A DNA stretch of 64,000 bases from Kuschelorhynchus macadamiae (taxonomy: Eukaryota > Arthropoda > Insecta > Coleoptera > Curculionidae): the NCBI GenBank assembly GCA_030620095.1, contig JAUTXW010003409.1, positions 124,001-188,000 of the forward strand. Direction: 5' to 3'. Below are positions 25,364 through 35,105 of the stretch, one piece after another; position 1 is the stretch's first letter, and the number at the start of each line of letters is the position of its first letter. The translations under genes were made by a program, and so were the position numbers. The notes under the pieces are model-generated. The model was not told the DNA's origin. It did no database searches and saw nothing but the letters and a program-made list of their open reading frames with translations.

Positions 25364-28040
25364 CAGGGTGGCCATTTTATGGTGATACAGTACCTTATCT
25401 AGAAAACCGTAATAGTTACGACAAAAAGTTAAATACAAGAGTTGTTTGGATTCAATTAAATTTTTATTTTATTTCACTTTTGCTTATACAGGGTGTTTCG
25501 TTTTGACGTGACACATGTTAACTTTCTTAATTTAAATGGGATACCCTATATATTATTACACATTTCGATTCTACTGTTGATTTGCGAAAGTTTTAATAAT
25601 AACATCTATATTTGAATTCTTTGTCGTTTTTGAGTAAATTAAGTTTTTAGATTTTTTTTTAAAAAAACATATTTAAAAAAAAAAAAATTTACCTATAAAA
25701 CTTTAATGGAACTGACTAATATCCTAAACATACATTACTAAGGGTTCATTTCAACGAGTTTCCATGCTGGTCTTACCAATTAATATACAGGGTGTTAAAA
25801 ATGGAGAGCAAAACAAACAGAACTTTAAATGTAAAAATCTCCTGTTTTTCAAATGGAACACCCTGTATATTTTTATTTCATCTGATTCAGCGTTCAATTA
25901 CCTATCATTACTCATATATATATGTCCTATACCTAAAATGAACAGTTTCGATGTTATTAGCCGTTTTCTGATTTGACTTTTTTTTTTTAATATAAGTAAA
26001 CAGATGAAGTGGGCTAAAATAAAAATGTCGTAAACTAAGCCTTATTCTCTTTTCCTTAACACAGATAGCGACTATAAATAATGTTAGAAAATATAAATAA
26101 AAGTGAAATATTATGTAATTTATGTTCTTATTATTTAATGTTTACGAAAATAAGGGAGAGACAAAAAAATATCTTGTGCCACACGGTATAACTAATAACT
26201 AACTGAGTATTAAACATGATTAGAACAGATTATAAAAAATTTTCAATATGGCCAGCGAAACATGAAGTGTAAATGGTCTCCATTTTTCGAATAGCGTTCC
26301 TTACCGAATTAGATGCATTAAAATTATTGATCTCTTCCCTAATTTTTATTTTTAACTCATTTCTATTATTAGATCTATTTTTATAAACTTTATTTTTTAG
26401 TGCACCCACAAAAAGAATTCTAAAGGGCTTAAATCAGGGCTTCGTGGTGGCCAGGATATTAAACCATGTCTTCCTATCCACAATGGAAAATGTCGATTAA
26501 GGAAATTTACTACCGGTGCAACCGTGTGGTAAGTGGCGCTATCCTGCTGAAAAATGATATTTTCTCGAATATTTGCTGGCAAGTCGTTGATAAGGGGCAT
26601 GATTTCATTCTTAAGCAGCTCCAAGTATCTTTCGCCATTTAACGACCTGTCAAAAAATATTGGTCCTATAATACGGTCGCAAATAATTCCGCACCACACA
26701 TTCACGGTTTGACGGCCTTGTTTTTTAATTGCTTTTAGATTAGATGTTTATTAGTTTGAGACCAGTAACGAGTGTTTTTCCGATTAAAAATACCCGCCGT
26801 ATTAAATGAGGCCTCATCAGTCCAAAGCACTTTTGAAAAAAACACATTTTCGAACTTCCGGTCCATAATATCACAACAAAAAGTCAATCTTTCATTAAAG
26901 TCTAATTGTGATAATAATTGAGTTGAAAGAAATTTATAAGGATGATAAACATTCACCTGCAGTGTTTTTTTGAATACTTCCTCTACTGACACCCGCAATG
27001 TCTCTGTCAGCATCTCTTTGGGATCTTTCATCATCTTCCTCGAAATAAAGTAAAATCTCCAGTTGTTTTTCCTCAGTGAGGACAAAATTGGGACGATTTT
27101 TCTTAGAGTTTTTTAAGGACACCATTTTCCAAATCACACACAATTCGAAAAAATATAGTCCTGGAGGGAACTCGATTATTAGGATATTCCCTCGAATATT
27201 CTCTAAGGGCTAACCCTGGACTTTTATTATTTTTTTATGAAACAGTTGTATAATTTCAAACTTTCATCTAAACTATATAAAGCCATTTTTTAACAAATAT
27301 CGCAGCAAAAATTTGACAAAAACGACAAACAGAGCAAATGTCAACTTAAGTCAACAATTGCATTAGGTTATTTCCTAAGCCTTGATTTTTTTAGTTTCTG
27401 ATCTCATTTACTGGCAAAATTCCGGGATAAATCAGAAATGAAATAATAAAATCGAAACTGTTCATTTTAGGTATAGGACATATGTATGAGTAATGATAGG
27501 TAATTGAACGCTGAATCAGATGAAATAAAAATATACAGGGTGTTCCATTTGAAAAACATGAGATTTTTACATTTAAAGTTCTGTTTGTTTTGCTCTCCAT
27601 TTTTAACACCCTGTATATTAATTAGTAAGACCAGCATGGAAACTCGTTGAATTGAACCCTTAGTAATGTATGTTTAGGATATTAGTCAGTTCCATTAAAG
27701 TTTTATAGGTAAAAAAATTTTTTTTTTAAAAATATGTTTTTTTTTAAAAAATTCTAAAAACTCAATTTACTCAAAAACGATAAAGAATTGAAATATAGAT
27801 GTTATTACAAAAACTTTCGCAAATTAAAAGTAGAATCGAAACATGTAATAATATATAGGATGTCCCATTTAAAATAAGAAAGTTGACATGTGCCACGTCA
27901 AAACGAAACACCCTGTTTAAACAAAAGTGAAACAAAATAAAAATTTAATTGAATCCAAACAACTTTTGTATTTAACTTTTTGTCGTAACTATTACCGTTT
28001 TCTAGATAAGGTACTGTATCACCATAAAATGGCCTCCCTG
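25364..28040 (-). mobile_element. Mariner element C, 2,677 bp, inside a PLE
   Basis: Ends CAGGGTGGCCATTTTATGG and, reversed, CAGGGAGGCCATTTTATGG, flanked by TA at 25362-25363 and 28041-28042. Arms of about 610 bp: 25364-25975 and 27432-28040. Each arm contains two internal terminal-like modules (25488-25553 and 25789-25871, mirrored in the right arm). The transposase is on the minus strand. Removing the element rejoins a PLE reading frame. Confidence 0.88.
26394..27143 (-). pseudogene. Mariner transposase pseudogene (element C), DD40E
   Basis: Minus strand from 27143: TEEKQLEILLYFEEDDERSQ and AGVSRGSIQK, a frameshift near 26990, YHPYKFLSTQLLSQLDFNER, FSKVLWTDEASF (first Asp), FNRKNTRYWSQTNKHL, a frameshift or stop near 26735, NVWCGIICDRIIGPIFF, IIFQQDSATYH (second Asp) and WPPRSPDLSPLEFFLW. 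The third catalytic position is Glu, 40 residues after the second Asp; in related element D it is Asp with the same spacing. The N-terminal start and the C-terminal tail after WVH are lost. No intron interrupts LLYFEEDDERS, unlike element D. Confidence 0.8.
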
Positions 28041-28300
28041 TACAATCTTCAACACACACAAGAAGATTGGACAACGTTTGAGATCGCCAAAGAACATTAT
28101 TCCTTTTCCAACGGAAAGAGTATATGCAATTCCTTGTTCCTGTGGTGATGTTTATATTGGAGAAACTGGACGATCCATATCGACTAGGCTTAAGGAACAT
28201 GAACGATGTATCAGAGATTCAGTGTTCCGATCTCGTGAAGTGAAGATCCCTGAAGATGCCTCGTACAATCGAAGGCGAAACGTCGGAAATTGATTCCATT
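28041..28300 (+). pseudogene. Penelope-like element, right part (GIY-YIG endonuclease)
   Basis: Continuing from the left part, the frame reads IFNTHKKIGQRLRSPKN, FPTERVYAIPCSCGDVYIG, ETGRSISTRLKEHERCI. This is a GIY-YIG nuclease start (VYAI...YIG) with the conserved Arg of STRLKEHE. PLEs use this domain to nick target DNA. After about 60 residues the domain stops and the sequence passes straight to the 3' terminal hammerhead-like motif, so the nuclease C-terminus is missing. Joined with 25363 across the mariner, the reading frame is continuous. Confidence 0.78.
28250..28284 (+). ncRNA. Hammerhead-ribozyme-like core at PLE 3' end
   Basis: CTGAAGATGCC, a loop, GGCGAAACGTC. GCC and GGC can pair as stem II between CUGAAGA and GAAA. 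Same 35-nt layout as 507-541. Confidence 0.5.
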
Positions 28301-28751
28301 TTGACACGGTCTAATCCCAAGAACCATGTTTTCTTAATTGATCACAGCCGTGAAAGCTTTCGTTCTATGTTAAAAAAAGTAGAGATTTAAATCTATTATC
28401 TGATCTACACAACATAAATCTAAGTTTTAGAAGACTGGTGTAATATGATGTTTTTACGATGATTTACGATGTCAACAGTGTAGGGTATTTAACTTTTCCC
28501 AAGGGTAGCGTTTTATAACAACTATTAGGAGGGACGGTCAAACGAATAATTTATTTTCTGAAATATTTTTGGGGCGTCATTGACCAAATGACCCTATGGA
28601 AGAGCCGCCACTGATCCTCTTGTTGTTATGCTAGAATTGTGTATTATTTGAGGTTAGGATCCAGTAAAAAAGAACAAAAGTCATTTTTAAATTGCATGAA
28701 ACCCACATTATCAGTCTTCACCTATTCCGTTAGTTCGCAGATATTTCCTAA
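28301..28751. other. Spacer with hAT-like end and inverted partial retrozyme unit
   Basis: AGAGCCGCCACTG at 28599 resembles a reversed hAT terminus (CAGTGGCGGCTCT). 28617-28700 is an inverted partial copy of the ~224-bp unit (its GAGGTTAGGATCCAGTAAAA matches the unit junction in reverse). Confidence 0.4.
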
Positions 28752-28905
28752 CCCCAAATAATACACCACTCTAACATAATAAGAAGAGGATCGTTAACGA
28801 AAACCATTTAGAAAGTTAATATCTGGGAAATATCTGTGAACCAACGGAGTAGGTAAAGACTGATAACATGAGTTTCAAGCAGGTTATGAAATCTATACAT
28901 GTTCC

Positions 28906-28937
28906 CTGACGATGCTACAATAAAATTGCGAAACGTC
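28906..28937 (+). ncRNA. Hammerhead-like core, unit 1
   Basis: CTGACGATGC, loop, GCGAAACGTC; 32 nt. GC/GC could form a minimal stem II. Confidence 0.45.
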
Positions 28938-29133
28938 GACAATTTAAAAAGAGACTTTTGTTTTTCTGCTTGATCTTAACCCCAAATAATACACCACTCT
29001 AATATAACGATAAGAGGTTCGTTAACGAAAACCATTTAGACATTTAATATCTGGGAAATATCTGCAGACCAACGGAGTAGGTAAATACTGTGAATATGGG
29101 CTTCACGCAGGATATAGAATCTATATATGTGTC

Positions 29134-29165
29134 CTGAGGATGTAATAATAAAGTTGCGAAACGTC
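29134..29165 (+). ncRNA. Hammerhead-like core, unit 2
   Basis: CTGAGGATGT, loop, GCGAAACGTC; 32 nt, same position in the unit. Confidence 0.45.
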
Positions 29166-29352
29166 GACAATTTAAAAAAGATTTTTTTACTGGATCCCAA
29201 CCCCAAATAATACACCACTTCAACATAACAACAAGAGAATCGTTAATGAAAACCATTTATAAACTTACTATCTCAGAAATATCTGCGGACCAATGGAGTA
29301 GGTAAAGACTGATAATATGGGGTCCATGCAGGATATAGAATCTATATGTGCC

Positions 29353-29384
29353 CTGAGGATGCAACAATAAATTTGAGAAACGTC
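29353..29384 (+). ncRNA. Hammerhead-like core, unit 3 (degenerate)
   Basis: CTGAGGATGC, loop, GAGAAACGTC; 32 nt. The stem II closing C is replaced by A, so this copy looks weaker. Confidence 0.4.
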
Positions 29385-29443
29385 GATAATTTAAAAAGAC
29401 TTTTGTTTTTTTACTGAAACCTATCCCCAAATAATACACCACA

Positions 29444-30000
29444 CATTTTTTTTAACATTGTTCCGTCATGCTGGATTTTTACCAAAATATGACCTGGTAA
29501 TATGACCCTTAATTTTTGTTCAAAATTTGAAGTTACTCGGTCAAATGCGAACTGACATACAGTTAGGGACGCTAAAACAAGGAGATATGTAAAACCTAAG
29601 AGGGTGATTTTTTCACGATTACAAAGATACCGCCATTTTAAATTAGTACCACAATTTTTTGTGTTGATCCCTATACCATAATTAGTCATGGCGCACAATT
29701 TGAAATCAAACCATTAAGCAGTTTGTTCAGGCTGAATTTTTATATATTTTATCCCATTTTGTTCCACCATCATGGATTCGTACCAAAATGTTACCAGTTG
29801 ATTCCACCATAATGCTTGATGTTTGTGCAAAATTTGAGATAAATTGGATGAGCAATTTTTAATAATATTTTTTTAACATTTCACTATGCCGCCATTTTGT
29901 TTCGCCATATTGGATTTCTACCAGTTACCTTACCAGTTCATCCCCATATGACCCTTAATTTTTGACTGAAACGTGAAGATCTGACAAAAATCTCGTTGGG
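29444..30000 (-). repeat. Degenerate ~126-bp repeat, several units
   Basis: CATTTTGTTCCACCATCATGG (29755) and CATTTTGTTTCGCCATATTGG-like (29893) starts are about 138 bp apart. A further diverged unit begins near 29455. Each is followed by CTTAATTTTTG-type and TTTTTTTAACATTT-type blocks. Matches 23.64-23.91 kb and, inverted, 41.25-41.55 kb. Confidence 0.55.
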
Positions 30001-31097
30001 TGATTTTCTCACGATTAAAATACTTCCCTTTTACGAGGAAAGTAAAACGAAACAAAAAAGTCATTGCTCCCATTTTATAACAAAAAGTACATCCTTTAAC
30101 AAGATTTGTGGTTATTTTCTAGTTCAAAATTCATTTATTATCTACATATGTCCCAGTTACTACATCTGGTGATTTTTTTTAGAAATCTGGCAACTTTTTT
30201 AAGACAAACTGGTGATTTTTATTTTTTCTGCCTGGCAACACTGCTCACGAGCTGCCATTTTAACAAGTATACCCTGAAAGAAAAGCTTTTCATTTGATTA
30301 AATTTCCAATAAAATAATTCATATTTTGGTGCGTTGGTGTAGCAGTTTCATTTGACACGGTTTAATTTGACCAAAGCCATGAAAACTGTTTTATTCCAGT
30401 TCTACCTGGTAATAGATATATTTTAAAAGCTAGTTTAATTATTAAACGTGTACTTAAAAATATTGTACACGGCGAAATAAATACAAAACTTCTCACTAAT
30501 ACCCATTTTTTTCATAATGATATCGAATATCATTACCTATTATTTATGTTACCCTCGTAGTAAACCAATACACTATTGTTACGTGAATCATATACACGCA
30601 CACCAGGACCGTGTCAAGGTTAAATGGGAAAAACTACATAACAACTATTTAATTGTATACCTAGTGAATCTAAAGCAGTCGGGAATGTGCAATGATTCAC
30701 ATTTTGGGTTTGATGTTTCATATTATTTTAATTGTTATCTGATATAATAATGCATTCTCTGATTCACTGTTATCTGACATTTTATACTGAGTATCTTCTA
30801 TTAATGCGATAATATGATGATGCTGTGACAATGAATAGTATTCTTTTAATATCAAACTTGGACTTTTCATCCAATTTAAAGAACATTTTTTTTGTGGGTT
30901 TGCGTTTTGTATAAATTTAATTCGATACTCTTTTTAACATGTCGGGCTTGTGTGATAGAACTCGTGTTTTATAATAAAAATAAAGGAAAAACTTCTAACT
31001 TCGTCTAATCAAAAACATGATTACATTCAAAATTAAGAGTTTGATAAAAAAATCATTTCGGCTATAGTTTTTTTAATATTTATGGAGTTTTCCTAAA
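30001..31097. other. Gene-free AT-rich stretch
   Basis: 30345-30440 (TTTGACACGGTTTAATTTGA and following) loosely resembles the PLE 3' flank at 28300. Otherwise no supported feature. Confidence 0.35.
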
Positions 31098-31455
31098 ACC
31101 TAGAGAGTTTATTTGAATAGATACGGAAATTTCGTAAATACAAAAGTTGTTGGGTTTTTTATGAAGAGATTATATATAAGAAAATATTATATCATTTTGA
31201 CAGGTTGTCAGTTTTTTTCAATGAAACACCCTGTATATTAAAACATATTATTGAAGATATTTTTTTTCTAATTTCAATATATATATAGTTTTAATATATT
31301 CTGTCAATTAGTTTTGGACATATAACCATTTCTTTAATGTTTAAAAACATTAAAGAAATGGTAATTTGGTAAAACATTTGGTCAAAAACAATCACGCCTT
31401 TTTGAAGTCAGAAGCCATTATTTACGAGTATTTTTAATATCTAATACGTTGTACG

Positions 31456-32546
31456 CTGGGTTATTCGGAAGAAGAGAAACTCGACATGATAGAATTATTT
31501 TATTTACATGGTGAAAATGCATCGATAGCTCGTAACGAATATCATAGACGGTTTCCAGATAGACCAACACCAACTTGTAGGATAATATTAAACGTCGCTA
31601 AACAATTGAATGAAAGAAAAACTTTTAAGCGAAAAGTTAGAATAGTGGAAAGAAACGCTGAAGAAGATTTAAATATTTTATTATCTTTTGAAGGTAATTT
31701 TGAAATTTTTGTATTAAAATAATTTATTTATCTTATTTATTCTTGTTTTAGAAAATCCTGAGCGCTCAATTCCCGATGCAGCCACTTTTTTTTAATAAAT
31801 CATGGCATAAAAGCCATATAAGTTTTTATCTACTCAAGAATTAACCGATCAAAATAAAATAGACCGATTACACTTCTGCCAAGAAATAGAAAGACGTGTT
31901 ATGATGAACCAACTAAATCTATCAAACATAATTTTCACTGATGAGGCAACATTTACCACTGGAGGCATGTTTAACCGGAAAAATAAGCATTTTTGGTCAA
32001 AAGAAAACCCGCAAGTTCTTCAGGCGGTCAAAATTCAGGGAAGAAGATCCCTACATGTTTGGTGTGGCCTTCTTAACAATCATGTTATTGGACCTATATT
32101 TTTAAATGGGAATTTAACCGGACAAAGGTATCAGGAGTTATTAGAAAACGAAATCGAGGGGCATTTAGAACAACTACCGATTAATTCATATCTTAATTTG
32201 ATATGGCAACAAGATGGTGCCTCTCCTCATAATGTCCAGCCGGTCACCATTTTTTTAAATGACAGGTATCCATTTTGGATTGGAAGACATGGACCATTAA
32301 GATGGCCAGCAAATAGTCCCGATCTCTCTCCATTGGACATATTTTTGTGGGGTTATCCGAAAAACAAGATATACTACAATCTACATCCAAGCTTTAGAGC
32401 AAAATATAGTCCACACAATCGACGATTTAAACACCCAATCACCTCATTTTATCTAAGCATCCATACACAGAAAATTTAGAAGAAATATTCAGAAATGCAT
32501 TATAAACCAAGGAGGCTATATACAAAACCAAAACTTAGTTCTTTAA
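31456..32546 (+). pseudogene. Mariner transposase with 58-bp intron (element D), DD40D
   Basis: The start codon appears mutated to CTG at 31456 (GYSEEEKLDMIELFYLHGEN follows); an in-frame ATG at 31486 would remove ten residues. Exon 1 ends at 31693 and exon 2 begins at 31752, joining ILLSFE to ENPERSIPDAA. After a frame loss near 31790 the frame resumes with PYKFLSTQELTDQNKIDRL, IIFTDEATF (first Asp), FNRKNKHFWSKENPQ, LHVWCGLLNNHVIGPIF, IWQQDGASPHN (second Asp) and WPANSPDLSPLDIFLWG (third Asp, 40 residues later). A frameshift at about 32385 precedes CIINQGGYIQNQN. Non-functional. Confidence 0.8.
31694..31751 (+). other. Intron of 58 bp in element D transposase
   Basis: GAAG|GTAATTTTG ... 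TTCTTGTTTTAG|AAAATCC, phase 1. Splicing joins the two halves of a motif that is contiguous in element C (LLYFEEDDERS). Confidence 0.7.
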
Positions 32547-32592
32547 CCTAATATTATTTACCTACTTTATATTATTGATTTTTTATGGTATT

Positions 32593-32794
32593 GTTTCTTT
32601 CCACTATTCTAACTTTTCGCTTAAGTGTTTTTCTTTCATTCAATTGTTTAACGATGTTTAATATTATGCTACGAGTCGGTGTTGGTTCTATCTGGAAACC
32701 GTCTATGATATTCGTTACGAGCTATCGATGCATTTTTACCATGTAAATAAAATAATTATATCATGCCGAGTTTCTCTTCTTCCGAATAACCCAT
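32593..32794 (-). repeat. Inverted duplicate of exon 1 in right arm of D
   Basis: The minus strand from ATG 32794 reads MGYSEEEKLGMI, then stops and frameshifts, mirroring 31456-31656. This copy keeps the ATG that the left copy has lost. Confidence 0.75.
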
Positions 32795-33204
32795 CGTCCA
32801 ACGTATTAGATACTAAAAATGCTCGTAAATAGATACTTCTGACCTGTAAACGTCAAAAAGGCGTCGTTCATTGCAATTGTCTTGACCATGGCTCACTATG
32901 TTTTAGCGCAAATTACCTTACCATTTCTTTAATGTTTAAACGCTTATATATCCAAAACTAATTAACAGAATATATTAAAAGTATATATATATTTGAAATT
33001 AGAAAAAAAAGATCTTCAAGAATATGATTTAATATACAGGGTGTTTCATTTAAAAAAACTGACAACCTGTCAAAATTTGACATTTCCAATAATATTTTCG
33101 CACTAATGATATAATATTCTAAATGTTCATAAAAAACCCAACAACTTTTGTATTTACGACATTTCCGTATCTAATCAAATAAACTCTCTAGGTGGGTAGA
33201 AAAA

Positions 33205-33690
33205 TATACGGGAAAACCCTGTACATTGATTGTTTTGGTAACGAACGAAAAATCGAGGTTGAGGTGTCTCAGCTTTTCTTAAAGCTATATACTTGCGGCA
33301 GATTTCAGTAAAGTTGACAGTATTGCTAATTGAATTTTTAACAATGAAATTTCTACCACTTTTGTTTTTGGTATTTTTAATATTAATCATAATTGAGTGA
33401 TCCAAAGCAGTTACATCTTCCACCGTCAACTCAATTAACTCCTTACTTCTACAGGCACCCTCTACACCAAAAATAAAGGCTACTTTCATGATTAAAAACT
33501 GGTTGTCTGGGGCATCCGTTAAAAATTCATCAACCTGGTTATCAGTGAAGATTTTGGTTTTTTTTACTTTATTCTTCGTTTTTTCTTTCCAGTAGAGCAA
33601 AGAGCTTGTAAAATTTGCTAATGTCGATATTATTTCCTATGAGCGCAAAGTTGAACTATTCTTTTATTCCACTTTTCAATGCGAAAATAT
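33205..33690 (-). pseudogene. Crypton-type tyrosine recombinase fragment
   Basis: Minus strand: NIDISKFYKLFALL, KTKIFTDNQVDEFL, APDNQFLIMKVAFIFGVEGA, CRSKELIELTVEDV, IMINIKNTKNKSGRNFIV, ICRKYIALRKAETPQPRFFV and RYQNNQCTG. This is the N-terminal and central part of the insect Crypton tyrosine recombinase group, including the first catalytic Arg (ACRSKEL). The C-terminal half with the H-x-x-R box and catalytic Tyr is missing; the sequence ends next to the right arm of mariner D. Such enzymes cut and rejoin DNA through a Tyr nucleophile; this copy cannot. Confidence 0.75.
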
Positions 33691-34009
33691 CAAAAATATT
33701 TTATAAAAACATACATTATCATGTAGGGAATGCAGAATAAACAATGCATTTTTAGGGGGGGACTATCAAGTGAGGATTGATTGGCATTTTGTTGCCACTA
33801 ACCTCTTTATGTATATTATTTTATTAATTTATTGATATTAGGGTACGGGTATTTCGGTTTTAATACTGATACCTCCCAAGGATACTGCCTAGTGAGCCTT
33901 GCTGGGGCAGATACCACGGTAGCAGATGGCTCCTTGGTCCTTACATAGCGTCATGTTTTGGTCGTTTCTTGACACAATCGTGAAGAAGTAAATTTCCTTG
34001 CATTTAGTT

Positions 34010-34012
<3 letters not shown>
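33691..34012. other. Unassigned spacer
   Basis: No supported gene; 33840-33990 is a locally GC-richer tract (TGCCTAGTGAGCCTTGCTGG) of unknown origin. Confidence 0.4.
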
Positions 34013-34047
<35 letters not shown>

Positions 34048-34060
34048 TATATATATATAG
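34013..34060. repeat. (TA)n tract
   Basis: About 45 bp of TA dinucleotides with an AAATA interruption. Confidence 0.9.
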
Positions 34061-34149
34061 AAAAATAATTTCAGGTGAAATTTTTGAGTTTGTTACTGTA
34101 AATGCAGATGAAGTGAAAACACATTTATTTAGTTATATATTATATAATT

Positions 34150-35105
34150 AACTACAGTATTTTAGAAAGAGTTTTTCCCGATGACTGGAAAATCGCTTGT
34201 GTAACGCCTTTACCAAGAAAATCTAATATAACTTGTTTTAACAAACTTCAGCTCATCAGTATTTTGCCTTGTCTTTCGAAGGTATTAGAAAAAATAATGG
34301 ATAAACAAATTAGACGATTCTTAGAGAATAAATCTATTTTACCTTTTAACCAATCGGGATTCAGGAAAGGGTATAGTTGTGCAACAACTCTCTTGGGTCT
34401 TACGGATGACGTCATCAAGGCTGCCGATATGGGAAAGATACCAGTCCTAGTGCTTTTGGACTACTCGAAGGCATTTGATATGATAAGTCATGATCTTTTG
34501 TTGTCAATTTTGAATTATGTTGGATTTGCAAATAGCGTTAGAGAATTTATTAAAAATTATCTCGACAGTAGGTTGATCTTAATATAAATATTGCAGGTAG
34601 GGGTTTGAAATTTAGCAAATGTGAAGGGAACTTGGGTATTAGAATCGACACAGACTTGCGTTTTAAACAGCAAGTCGGAATTAACCTACAAAGGGCATAC
34701 ATGTCTTTAAAAATGTTGTATCCACATAATCACATCTTGAGTAAATCTCTGGAAATTAGATTATCAGATTCTCCTGTACTTAGTCATTTTAATTATTGTG
34801 ATGTTTTGTACGGACCTTGTTTAGATAAAGAAGATATAAATAGAATTGAGAAATTACAAAAAAATTGTTTACGGTTTATTTATGGTATACGGAAATTTAA
34901 GTCAGTAACATATAAACTAAAAGGATACAAGACGGCTTAGGATGCAGAATCGACGTGTTTTTTCATAATATTATTTTTAACAACTGTCCTCCATACTTAA
35001 CAAATAAAATTGCATATAGAACGGATGTCCATAGTTTAAATTTGAGATTTCGGGGTCCTATAATGTATACAAAATTCCAACAAACATTACTGGTTAAAAT
35101 AATGT
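34150..35105 (+). pseudogene. LINE ORF2 fragment (reverse transcriptase, C-terminus)
   Basis: Frames give LERVFPDDWKIACVTPLPRK, LSKVLEKIMDKQIRRFL, FNQSGFRKGYSCATTLLGL, VLLDYSKAFDMISHDLL and IKNYLDSR. The next recognisable residues, NLGIRIDTDLRFKQQVG, lie downstream of the GVPQG and YADD motifs, which are missing. Further on are LSHFNYCDVLYGPCLD and PPYLTNKIAYRTDVHSLNLR. It resembles the ORF2 at 47.6-50.4 kb. 5'-truncated, internally deleted and frameshifted at about 34585. Confidence 0.75.

Larger units (their letters stand above)
28752..29443 (+). repeat. Tandem array, three units of 228/221/224 bp (candidate retrozyme)
   Basis: Each unit starts CCCCAAATAATACACCAC (28752, 28980, 29201) and a fourth partial start lies at 29425. 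Units share ATCGTTAACGAAAACCATTT-like, AATATCTGGGAAATATCTG-like and GGAGTAGGTAAAGACTG-like blocks and end with a hammerhead-like core plus a T-rich stretch. No open frame. A partial copy is at 41.13-41.25 kb. Confidence 0.85.
31098..33193 (+). mobile_element. Mariner element D; inverted arms include coding exon 1
   Basis: The left arm 31098-31656 is the reverse complement of 32593-33193. Outer limit ACCTAGAGAGTTTATTTGA; an inner ACACCCTGTATATTA lies at 31207. Unlike the other elements, the arm continues past the 5' untranslated part through the whole first coding segment (from 31456). The spacer 31657-32592 holds the rest of the transposase. The outermost TACAGGGTG end is not recognisable. 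Confidence 0.75.

Noticed and set aside
28752..29443. Possible CRISPR array
   Set aside because: Units are about 224 bp, repeat over their whole length without unique spacers, and the genome is eukaryotic.
30517..30747. 76-aa frame
   Set aside because: No recognisable motif; expected by chance in AT-rich DNA of this length.
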